Of a DNA stretch of 64,000 bases, positions 55,509 to 64,000 are shown piece by piece. The stretch covers positions 2,000,368-2,064,367 of the forward strand of contig NC_018263.1 of assembly GCF_000227135.1 (NCBI RefSeq), in the 5' to 3' direction. Below the pieces are notes generated by a model. It was not told the DNA's origin. It saw only the letters and a program-made list of their open reading frames with translations, and made no database searches. Each line of letters opens with the position of its first letter. The first letter of the stretch is position 1. Source of the DNA: Leishmania donovani (Eukaryota; Euglenozoa; Kinetoplastea; Trypanosomatida; Trypanosomatidae). The translations under genes were made by a program, and so were the position numbers.

Positions 55509-58419
55509 GAGCGATGCACTTAACGAGTTATTCGTTTTACTTCTTCCGTGTGGCACGCAGAGAGCTGGATAGTATAAGCGATAGGCGACAACGAGATGCC
55601 CTTCCACGAGGCGATGGGAAGCGGGAGCGGGGTTACGGGAGAGGATGAGGAAGCAAACGGAAGTGGGCACGCGCTTCGAGAAATAGCCGACCAAAACGAC
55701 GACAAAAAAAGAACGCCAGCGGCGCCAGCTCAACAACACAAACTCACCAGAAAATCACACAAGCAGAACACCAGTGCGTGCGACCACAGCGACCAGGCGC
55801 TGGCTGATGAGATAAGAAATGAGGAGCCAGCAGACCGCAGCACATGCAGCAGCTGCAGCAGGGTCAAGCAACTTCCCCCGCCAGACACCAAGAGTGAGGT
55901 AAGGTGAGGTTGAAGCGACCTGCACGAAGCTACAACTCACTCACAATGCAAGACAAAAAAATCAAACCGGGCCGAATGCGGTAATGAGAGGTGCTATGAG
56001 GAGCACAGCACGGTGTAGGCGTAGGTGCAACACACACTTCGCGGAGGTTTTGTGCCCCCACCCGGCAACGCACCCCCACCCTAGAGAAAAAAGAAAGAGA
56101 TACACAGAGAAAGCGCAGCCAGAAAAAGGAGAACAGCAACAATAACAGAACTTCACCGCAGTTCAGGAAAGGAGGAAGGGGGCGAGTGCGCGGCAGTGGC
56201 AAGTGCAATTCTGTAGGAGACAGGCAAAAAAAAAAACAGACAATGAAGGGCAAGCCCTCGAGAGAGGGAGACCTCAGCGGGGAAAGGCGGCTATGTACAG
56301 AAGAGTTGACAGGCTGCTGAAAGATGCAGTTGACAAGACACAGAGGGGAGGGGGCGGGAACAACAAGCAAGCCCAATAACCGAAAGAAACGAGGTGATAA
56401 GCCAATCAAGGAAAAAGGTTCGACGAGAAAGGTCAGTAGGCGAGGAGATCAAAAAGTAATCTAGGCCTCACAAGAAGAAAATGCACGTCAGCACTAGAAG
56501 CTTCTTTCGCCAGAGGAGCGCTGCAGGTGCAGAGAGAGTCGGAGCGGCGTGAGTGTGTCTGTATATGTATAGGTATGTGCGTGTGTGTGAAGAGGCGCCC
56601 ACGGTCGTGGGGCGCGTGAGTTGCACTGGCCCTACGAGCTCAAGGTAGGCAACCATGTAAAACACGAGAGACGGGCAACGGCGATGCTCGCACCCGCTTC
56701 CTCTCGCACACCCCCTCCCGACAGCTTTTGATGTGAAGGAATCGGGTCGGCGTCCGGCTGCGTGTGTTGGTATACGTGTATAGCAAGCACGCCGCCACTG
56801 GCGCGCACTTGCTTGTCGTGCCCACAATAAAACGTCTTTTGTGGCGGGTTGCGCGTCTAATGATATGCGCTCGCTGTTGTGCGTGTGTCAAGGCGAGGGG
56901 TGGATGTCTATTGCGAAGGCCTGTTGTGGTGAGGGTGGCAGCGCTGACGTCGCCGAGTAACGTCTACAACCGACGCTTCTCTCTTCTTTGATTTCCTACG
57001 AGGAGGTAGAGGCTTTGATGTAGCGGAGTACGTCTGTGGGAAGGAAGGCAGGTCCCTCATCACTATCGAATATGCGAGGATCCCCGGCAAGAGAGCGAGA
57101 TGGATAGCGCAAGGAAGAGGCGAACAGAGGCAAGGGGTCACCGATGCGCAGGCCCTCGACCGATCCGTCATACCCCCATACCACACCATAGAAGGCACAC
57201 GGAAGCGAAGGCAGGGTAAACAAGCAAGAGTGAAACGAAAGAAAAGCGTGCCAAGAAGTGCAAGCGAGAGAGATACGGAGGGACAAAGGATTAGACGTGG
57301 AGGTGCGTCATGTACGAGAAAAAGCACGGGTGTGCCACATGCCTAAAAGCCGTGATATGTGCCTAGACCGAGGCCAAGGGAAAAGGCTCGATTGGCGCAA
57401 CAGAAGTTTATCTCTCCCTCTCACCGCAGCGTGTAGGGCCATCACATGACTGCGGAAGGTCAATCCTTCCATCCAAACGTTTTGACGACCTAGAAAGGTG
57501 AACCCCTCCCCTCCATCGAGGGTACGCTGGAACGGTCGCGGGATATCACCTCACTACGCCACCCCACCCTGTCGCCGTCGCCTGTCAAGCCAAAGAAGAT
57601 CGACGGGGTGAGCGCATACAGTTCATGCAAACAGAATCCTGGCGTGTTCCCTGATGTGCAGAGCAAAGAGAAGGGGCGGGTGTTGCACCAATGACTACTT
57701 TCAGCGATGGAGTGCAGGCTATACCCGGAATGAGTTTGGCTGCTTCCTTGGCTGGCTCTACCGACTGTCGTCACTTCATTTCACAGAGGCAGTGAAGGCA
57801 CGCTGTAGGGTGGCGTTCGCCCGCGGTGCGCGCTGTGGGTGCTTGCTCGCGGGGTCCGCTCGTTTTTTTCTGGGGGGGGGGAGGGTATGCCTGTGTGTGT
57901 GTGTGTGTTTCTCGAATACCACTTTGTTGGGTTTAGTCGGTTGCTACTAAAGAGCAGGTGGGGGAGGAGAGTGAATCGCGCAGCGTGTCTCCTGGTACGC
58001 GGATGTGCGGGTGTACTTCTGTGAACTCTTTTCCCTTTCCTTTAGTCTGTTTCCGCTCTTGTTCCACAAAGGCGAAAGAGAAGGGAGCTGGTGGACCTAA
58101 AAGACGTTGACGACTTTCGGTCCGCAAGCGCCGCCACCCTCCCCCCTCGAGCGTCTGAGCAGCGATGAGCAAACAAAAAAAAAGAAGAGCAGAGGTCGGA
58201 GAGCCGCCATCAAGACAGTCGATGGCTCAACATGGGCAGCAACAGCAAGGCCACAGACGCACAGAGAGAGATGCAAGCAGGTTCGACACGCGGCCCTCTC
58301 GTCCTATCCCCTCCTCCGCAAGCGCGCCACTGCGGTATCAATGTGAGAGCTGCTGCACTGAACCACCTACAGCTGGCACACAAATAGAGGGAGGGAAAGA
58401 ATAAGCACAAACTTGTCGC
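55509..58419. other. Intergenic: 5' flank of giant gene, 3' flank of AP-3 beta
   Basis: About 2.9 kb without a credible gene. It contains pyrimidine tracts on the minus strand (56085-56130, 56165-56190), poly-A and poly-G runs on the plus strand (56226-56236, 57871-57879), a TG run near 57894-57908 and short CA/TG stretches. Open frames of 90-160 codons here have UTR-like composition. Confidence 0.6.
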
Positions 58420-60957
58420 CTACGCCTCTACGACTGAGTGAGGCTCCGTGACCGTCTGTGGCGATGGCGGCAGCTCTGAAACGACAGCAAGCACGGCATC
58501 TGTCTTTTCACCCGCCTGTGCTGGAGCTGGAGGAGGAGCGGGCGGTGGCGCCGACTGCATCGTGACCTTCACCGTGAATTTGGGCGGCGATGCTTTCACT
58601 GTGCCAGCACCGCTGCCGGCCTTCTGCGCCGCTGAAGCGCCGCACGGAGCCGCGGCATCGCTGTCAGACGCGGAGCTCGACTTGCCGCTCACATCACCCA
58701 CGTCGCTGGAGCCGCTGTAGCTGGACTCGTAGGAGCCGGACGGCGAGGCTGCGCCGTCGCTGTCGTCGCTCTCTTCCCCTTCCGTGTCACTGCTGTTATT
58801 GCTGCCGCTCTCTTCCTCACCGGAGGTGGACTCAAACATGGTTACCGCGGCGGCAGTCGCGTTCATCTCTTCGATGGAGCGGCGTAGTGCCCCATCTGTC
58901 GCCTCCGTCGCCCAAGTCGGCAGCGGGTCGTAGATGCGCACGGCCGACCCTAGCAGCCGGGAGAAGGTACCAATCTCCAGGCCGGCTCGATCGGCGTATG
59001 GGTCGTTGACGTCTGGCAGCGGCTTTTCACGCATCAGCGCGGTCTGCACACCTGCGAATGTGTCGCTCTGCCGATCAAACGTCGCTTCAATGAGGCGCTC
59101 CTCGTCACGAATTCGGTAGTCATCGTCGTACTTGGCTAGCTCTGCGACGTAGTGGTACACCCGTTTGAAGCGCTCCGAGAGTTCGCTGCTGCCCTGCAAG
59201 TGCACCCACACTTTGCAGCCCAACGTGAGAACCTGTCGCTTCACCTCCGAAGTGAGGCCACCGAAGCGCTTCGCAAACACGCGGAAGCAGTCCGGCGCCG
59301 CAGCGGCCATGGAGGGGTGCTTGGATATGTTCTCGCCGGTCAACCAGAGAATTGTCGCCACCGCCGACGGCTCCGTGATTCGCTGCTCCATAATGTCAAG
59401 TGTCAGCTGGCAGGCAAGCCGAGAGATGCGCACGGGGTCGGTGCCTTGCAGTACGAGCACCCGCAGCACCGCTACAGCCTCCGCGACGACAGCGGGTGAG
59501 CTGGTCCGACTTGAGAGCAGCGGGGTCACGAGACGGATGGTGTGTGCTGCGAAGGGTGGGTATTGCTGCACAGCCTGCGCCAGCCCTTGAATCGCCTCGA
59601 CAACGGCGGCGTCGTTGTACTGCCGCAGGTAGGACCGGAACTCCCGAGACACCTCCGTCCAGGTGGCCGGCGTTACCAGGCGGGAGAGGATGCGTAGCTT
59701 AACGTGCCGCACATCGGCCGCGTCCAGGGGGAGCAAAAAGAAGCTCTTCAGGTACGGAAGGAATGCATCGCGTTGCAGCAACACCAGGGCGTAGACGACA
59801 TGCAGCACGGCAATATGGCCCTCGGTGCACGTATTCAGCAGTCGCATCGCCGGCTTCACGCACGCCTCCTGAAAGCGTCGTGTGCCGCAGTGGCATAAGA
59901 GCGCGATGGTCGCGACTACCGTGGCGCTGTTCATGCTCCACAGCAGCGGCCGAGTCGAGTTGAGAAGCAGCAGCAGATCTGGATCCATCTGTGCATCAGC
60001 GGCGGCGTCGCTCTTGTTGGCGTCGCGCCCCCGTGACGGTGTCATGTTGAAGGAGGAGCGAGACGAGGACGTTGCATCGTCGTCGTCACTGTCCGTCCCT
60101 TCCCCGCTGGAACTCGAGGAGCCACGGCTGCATCGGGCAGCCTTGGCCGCAAACGGCCCACTGGGATCCACGAAGTGCCGGCGAGCGTAGCGCAGCAACA
60201 GGCGCAGCAGCACCACCTGACCCCACTCCTCACAATCCTTGAGAATCCTGCACAGGCGGCGGTACACGCCGTGCACCAGGTCCCACTCATCCGGGCAGAT
60301 CCGCGTGTACGCCAGCGCGGCTGCGCCGACCACGTCAGGGTTGCGATCAGACAGAAACGTTCGCAGTAGCTGGCGCACGGTGTCACGGTCCAGGTCTTGG
60401 CGAGCTACCGTGTGCATCTGCACAAGCGCGAGGGCGGCCGTCTTGCGCACCAGCGGTGCCATGTCATCGGCGCACTTCCTCACGGCAACCATCACCACCG
60501 GCTGAATGGCAAGAATGCGGAGCGATGCGAGCATGCGGAGGGCGAGGGCGCGGACATGCATGCTGGGGTCAAGCAGGTCCTTCTGAAAGGCAGAGATAGA
60601 CAGAAGTGTCTCGTTGGGGCAGTCTTCAGCATAATAGACAATGAAGACGTAGATGAGCTTGCGCAGCTCGATCGAGGGAACGTGGATATTCTTGACTACG
60701 TCAGGATAGAAGTGGCGCATGTCACTTCCCTTGCACATCTGCGCGATGATGCGCTTCATGCCATCGCGCTTGTCATGGAGCGACTCCGAACTCAGGCTGC
60801 GTCGAAGATCATCGACTCTAGGTGCAACCGAGAAGAACTGTGCATCCCCGGCGACAAGCGAGCGGGCTTTGTTGAAGACGGAGGTCGTGTTGCTCGCATA
60901 TTCCCACGCCCGCTCCGTGACAAAAGTGGCCTGCTCAATAAGCGCCGCGCCGTTCAT
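58420..60957 (-). CDS. AP3B: AP-3 complex beta subunit
   Basis: This encodes 845 residues. The N-terminal adaptin trunk (about 30-560) is clear: DDLRRSLSSESLHDKRDGMKRIIAQMCKGSDMRHFYPDVVKN, then ELRKLIYVFIVYYAEDCPNETLLSISAFQKDLLDP, then RALALRMLASLRI and VRKTAALALVQMH. The spacing and wording match the beta-3 adaptin start (DLKDMLDSNKDSLKLDAMKRI, KGKNASELFPAVVKNV) better than beta-1 or beta-2. An acidic Ser-rich segment at about 285-320 and a long Ser/Asp/Glu-rich hinge near 700-775 (SGEEESGSNNSSDTEGEE) are typical of AP-3 beta. After a Pro-rich stretch the protein ends; a full C-terminal ear domain is absent. Role: large subunit of AP-3, which sorts cargo from endosome or Golgi to lysosome-related organelles such as acidocalcisomes. 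The start ATG at 60957 fits the family start. Confidence 0.9.
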   Translation of the reverse strand: MNGAALIEQATFVTERAWEYASNTTSVFNKARSLVAGDAQFFSVAPRVDDLRRSLSSESLHDKRDGMKRIIAQMCKGSDMRHFYPDVVKNIHVPSIELRKLIYVFIVYYAEDCPNETLLSISAFQKDLLDPSMHVRALALRMLASLRILAIQPVVMVAVRKCADDMAPLVRKTAALALVQMHTVARQDLDRDTVRQLLRTFLSDRNPDVVGAAALAYTRICPDEWDLVHGVYRRLCRILKDCEEWGQVVLLRLLLRYARRHFVDPSGPFAAKAARCSRGSSSSSGEGTDSDDDDATSSSRSSFNMTPSRGRDANKSDAAADAQMDPDLLLLLNSTRPLLWSMNSATVVATIALLCHCGTRRFQEACVKPAMRLLNTCTEGHIAVLHVVYALVLLQRDAFLPYLKSFFLLPLDAADVRHVKLRILSRLVTPATWTEVSREFRSYLRQYNDAAVVEAIQGLAQAVQQYPPFAAHTIRLVTPLLSSRTSSPAVVAEAVAVLRVLVLQGTDPVRISRLACQLTLDIMEQRITEPSAVATILWLTGENISKHPSMAAAAPDCFRVFAKRFGGLTSEVKRQVLTLGCKVWVHLQGSSELSERFKRVYHYVAELAKYDDDYRIRDEERLIEATFDRQSDTFAGVQTALMREKPLPDVNDPYADRAGLEIGTFSRLLGSAVRIYDPLPTWATEATDGALRRSIEEMNATAAAVTMFESTSGEEESGSNNSSDTEGEESDDSDGAASPSGSYESSYSGSSDVGDVSGKSSSASDSDAAAPCGASAAQKAGSGAGTVKASPPKFTVKVTMQSAPPPAPPPAPAQAGEKTDAVLAVVSELPPSPQTVTEPHSVVEA

Positions 60958-62286
60958 TGGATCGAAAAACCTGCGCCTAACAGAGAGGGAGGATGAGCGC
61001 TACAAGACGAAGTTGGCGAAAAAGAGCCGCCGAACCGATTAGCTGCCTCGTCGGAAGAGTAAGGATGAGGGAATCACGAATTGGATGCACTCGCACGCAC
61101 CCAGCTACACAAAGGAACGAGAGAGAGAGAGTTATTCGGTGGAAGAGGGGGAGTATACAAGCGAGCGGAGAGGCGGGGAGACGAACACCGGAGGCGACGC
61201 GCAAGGTCAGAGACGAAACTTCGAAGAAACGGGCACGACAGTGGGGAAATAAAAACAAAGTGGGCGCACGTTAAGACACTTTTTCTTCTCCCTGGCAGCA
61301 CGGATAGATGATGTGGGTGGGTGTCTGGCTGTTTGCCTGAGTGTGTGTGTGTGTGTATGTGTGTGGCAACGGATGCAGAGGCTTTGAGGAGCTCCCACCA
61401 GCACCGCCACCAGTAGCAAAGGGCCACTAACTAAAAGAAAGAGGAAGAAAAACGGGCCCGCCCACAAAGCCCACAATTGGACAACCGTGCGTCAACCTTG
61501 CACTGATGCAGACTCTGCCGCCGACACCAACGCCGCTCAGGGCTGCTTGCTCGCCCTCCTGTATTGGTTTTGGGTCCTTGCTTTTGTTTTTTTTTTCCTG
61601 GGCCGCGTTCAGGCAGTGCCCACCACCACACATAAAAAAGCGAAGATGATGGAGAGGTGGCAGGGAAGTAAGAAGCAGGTGCGTCGTGAAGAGAAGGAAG
61701 ACGAGGAGGAGCGTAGTAGCAGTTGATGGGTTGAGTGTCACCGTCTCTCTGTGTTTTACGGGGGAGGGGTGTAGGAGGAAGAAGGGGACGCGTCTTGCTA
61801 CATCGCGTGCACACGCCGCGCATCCATGCCGCACAAATCGCACCCCTCCTCCCTCCTCCCTGGAGAAACGTGCTCGCACGCTGAGCAACTCGCTGAGCGT
61901 GGCACCACAATGGTGCGAAGCGAAAGCTTGGTAGTGGAGATTTTCCGCCATTTTCGTCGGTTTCTTGTGCTCCTTTTCTGCACGTCTCGACTTCGTGTCG
62001 CGCACCAGACGCAACGGACGGCCGTCGACGGTCTAGATAGCCGTCGTCGTTTGTGGTGCTTGCGCCTTGCACAGAAGGTGAAACTATCATGCGAACGAGA
62101 AACAGAGTGCGCCGAAGCGCCTGCCCTCCCACCACCACTGCCCTGGTCACCTGAACGCACACGCGTTCGTGCTCGCGTAGCTTGACGCTGCGCTGCTCCC
62201 TCCTCTCCCCCATTTACAGCCACGAATCAGAACAATTGGCAGCAGAAAAATCAGCACACATCAACCCGCCCCGTCGACCGCACTGC
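60958..62286. other. Intergenic: 5' flank of AP-3 beta, 3' flank of AP endonuclease gene
   Basis: It contains a TG run near 61340-61365, a T run near 61585-61596 and minus-strand pyrimidine tracts near 61110-61220. Long open frames at 61427-62213 overlap one another in different phases, with low-complexity composition, and are not called. Confidence 0.6.
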
Positions 62287-64000
62287 TCACAGTGAATCCA
62301 CGTCAATGATACACGGATCTGCGTTGCCACAAGCAACGGCGGCACCGTCTTCAGTGCGAGAATCGGCTACCGTTGGCCCGGCCCTCGCGCTCGTGCTAGC
62401 GCTGAAGGAAGAAAGCGGTGCGCAGCTGTCAGCAGCTCTCTTGTGTCCGGCTACTCTGCCCTCCGCCTCGCGCACGCCTTTGTCATCGGCAGCCACCTCT
62501 CTCTGCACAGGCGGCGTGGCGACGGAGACCACAGCCTTCTTGGCGGCCGCGGCGGCAAAGAAGGTGTGCAGCCCGACGGGTGGTCGATACATGCACTTGT
62601 GGTCCTCGATCACCTTGCCGGAACGCTGGAGTAGCTCGCTCTCGGTGCCGAGTGCAGCCAAGTCCAGGAGCAGGCCCACGCCAATGTGATCGCTGAACTG
62701 CGGTGGAGTGACAAAAAGGCCGGTAGAGGGCAAGCCGGCAAAGCACAGCTCTCGCGCTTGCTCACTCAGCGCCGGCATCCCGGTGCCATCGAAGGGCGCC
62801 GGGGGGTAGGCGCCGTTGGCCATCGCACGCATCACGCCATCCCGGTAGCGCGCACCATGCAGTTCGCTGAAAAAGTCCTCTCGATCCACCGATGGCTCCG
62901 GCGCAGTAGACGCAGATGAGCTCCGCTCCGGCACTCCGACAAGGACATTGTTGGCTGTCTCTGCGCGGCACACCACCGCAGGGAGCAGTGCGGAGTCAAC
63001 GAGGATGTAGTCGAGTCGCGTGCCCTCGTTTTCGAGACGGCGGTTGCGTGACTGATCCCAGCACGTGTACGGGCACGGGCAGTAGGGCCGCAGCCTTGGG
63101 CGCTCCACCTCGCGCAGCAGCATCACATCAATCAGTGGTGAGTCCGCCGGAGCGGTAGAGTACGCATCAATCATCTCTCTCGTGAGCAGAAAAGTGTCCC
63201 ACATGCGTACTTGCGAAATCCCTGCTTGACGAGCCGCCACATCTGTGGGCGAGGTCCATGGCAAGCGCTGGGGCATTGCTGAGGAAGACACCGGCAGGCG
63301 GAGCTGGAGAAGCCGGCCCATGAACTCCGCCGACGCATCCGAGTGCGGGGCTAGTCCGCAGAACTGCACCACCGCGTACAGTTCACTGTTGTGGAGACAC
63401 GGGGAACTTTTCACGAAATCGGAGGCGTACGCGCAGCGAAAGCCGACGTCGTAAAGGGCCCGCAGCGACACTGGCGGTGATTCGTAATCGTGCACTCCCT
63501 TGCCAGTTCCGCCTGAGCCTCGCGGCGGGAGAAGTGTGCAGAGTCGCTGCAGCGCTTCTCGATCGATCGTGTTGTCACTCGAGTTGACCTCCGTATCAAC
63601 GGAAACAACGCCAGTGCCAGAAGACGACCCAGCCGTGGCAGCGCTGCTGTCCATGGACGCAGCTATCTCTTGCGCCTGTGCACACAAATGACTGGCGATC
63701 ATGTTTGCCACTCGCTTCACGGCCGCTTTCGAAAGATGGGGGAGCGCGGCAGTCCACGCCGTGTCTCCCTTGACCTCGGCAAACGTCTGCAACTGCAGGA
63801 GAGTGCCCAGGTGGATGCGCCGAAGAGACCAGGCGGCGTCGTGCGCGCAATACGTCATGTTCAGATCGCCAACAAGGATGACCGGCTTCCCTGTGTCCTT
63901 GCGCAGCTGTTCCATCTTCTTCTCCAAGGCGTACAGGAAACGGAGCTTGAAGGTGTGCCGGGCCCCGCCGCGAGCGTTTGGCACGTACACGTTCACGAGC
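62287..64000 (-). CDS. APN2: Class II AP endonuclease, APE2/Apn2-like, N-terminus beyond window edge
   Basis: This gives about 571 residues of an exonuclease/endonuclease/phosphatase-fold enzyme, open to base 64000. It begins in the middle of the catalytic domain at LVNVYVPNA. Then come KLRFLYALEKKMEQL, GKPVILVGDLNM (the GDLN catalytic pair), RLENEGTRLDYILVD (the RxDYIL motif) and FSDHIGVGLLLDL (the SDH catalytic Asp-His). These are the ExoIII-family signatures, and the long insertions with GTRLDYIL are typical of Apn2 rather than APE1. Role: incision at abasic sites and 3'-end cleaning in base-excision repair, usually nuclear. The C-terminus after SDH has RPPVGLHTFF, which resembles a PCNA-binding box without its Gln, then basic and Ser-rich sequence ending IIDVDSL. 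The GRF zinc finger of animal APE2 is not seen. The first roughly 100 residues, including the metal-binding Glu, are outside the window. Confidence 0.82.
   Translation of the reverse strand, partial: LVNVYVPNARGGARHTFKLRFLYALEKKMEQLRKDTGKPVILVGDLNMTYCAHDAAWSLRRIHLGTLLQLQTFAEVKGDTAWTAALPHLSKAAVKRVANMIASHLCAQAQEIAASMDSSAATAGSSSGTGVVSVDTEVNSSDNTIDREALQRLCTLLPPRGSGGTGKGVHDYESPPVSLRALYDVGFRCAYASDFVKSSPCLHNSELYAVVQFCGLAPHSDASAEFMGRLLQLRLPVSSSAMPQRLPWTSPTDVAARQAGISQVRMWDTFLLTREMIDAYSTAPADSPLIDVMLLREVERPRLRPYCPCPYTCWDQSRNRRLENEGTRLDYILVDSALLPAVVCRAETANNVLVGVPERSSSASTAPEPSVDREDFFSELHGARYRDGVMRAMANGAYPPAPFDGTGMPALSEQARELCFAGLPSTGLFVTPPQFSDHIGVGLLLDLAALGTESELLQRSGKVIEDHKCMYRPPVGLHTFFAAAAAKKAVVSVATPPVQREVAADDKGVREAEGRVAGHKRAADSCAPLSSFSASTSARAGPTVADSRTEDGAAVACGNADPCIIDVDSL

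Noticed and set aside
61427..62213. Long minus-strand open frames of 195-260 codons next to the AP endonuclease gene
   Set aside because: They overlap in different phases and are rich in Ser/Arg/Pro from low-complexity DNA, so they are most likely chance open frames in the 3'UTR of the endonuclease gene.

Overview
The window looks like nuclear DNA of a trypanosomatid, most probably Leishmania or a close relative. It is GC-rich. Every convincing gene lies on the minus strand with no recognisable intron. The genes are separated by 0.7-4 kb gaps of strand-biased polypyrimidine tracts, CA/TG runs and homopolymers. Two gaps hold copies of one degenerate repeat of the SIDER kind known from Leishmania 3'UTRs. 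I read the window as the inside of one minus-strand polycistronic transcription unit, so mRNAs would be made by spliced-leader trans-splicing and polyadenylation. No strand switch, tRNA, rRNA, CRISPR array or bacterial-style operon was recognised.

In transcription order (high to low coordinate) the genes are: a class II AP endonuclease of the APE2/Apn2 type (cut by the right edge); the beta subunit of AP-3; a 3020-residue coiled-coil protein with a PH-like N-terminus; a GH65 phosphorylase-like/HAD fusion; an unrecognised single-pass membrane protein; a secretory MRH-domain (OS-9-like) protein; a WDR6/Trm734-like WD40 protein; a helical protein interrupted by an in-frame TGA; a SWR1-class SNF2 ATPase; an aldehyde dehydrogenase; the ESCRT-I subunit VPS28; the splicing factor CWC22; a kinesin-like protein without a P-loop and with a C-terminal CaaX box; a VHS-domain trafficking adaptor; mitochondrial porin (VDAC); a damaged coiled-coil gene; and the N-terminus of 40S ribosomal protein SA (cut by the left edge).

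The genes do not form a pathway, which is normal for this genome type. There is a loose trafficking theme (AP-3 beta, VPS28, VHS, MRH lectin).

The observations most worth following are these. The GH65-HAD fusion has lost catalytic residues in both domains. The kinesin-like protein has lost its nucleotide-binding motifs but gained a prenylation signal. The helical protein has 185 further open codons beyond a single TGA in the same frame. A coiled-coil gene upstream of the ribosomal protein appears to have lost its start codon and its frame. The giant coiled-coil gene contains a C-poor stretch of unusual composition. All family assignments are by reading motifs; no database search was run.
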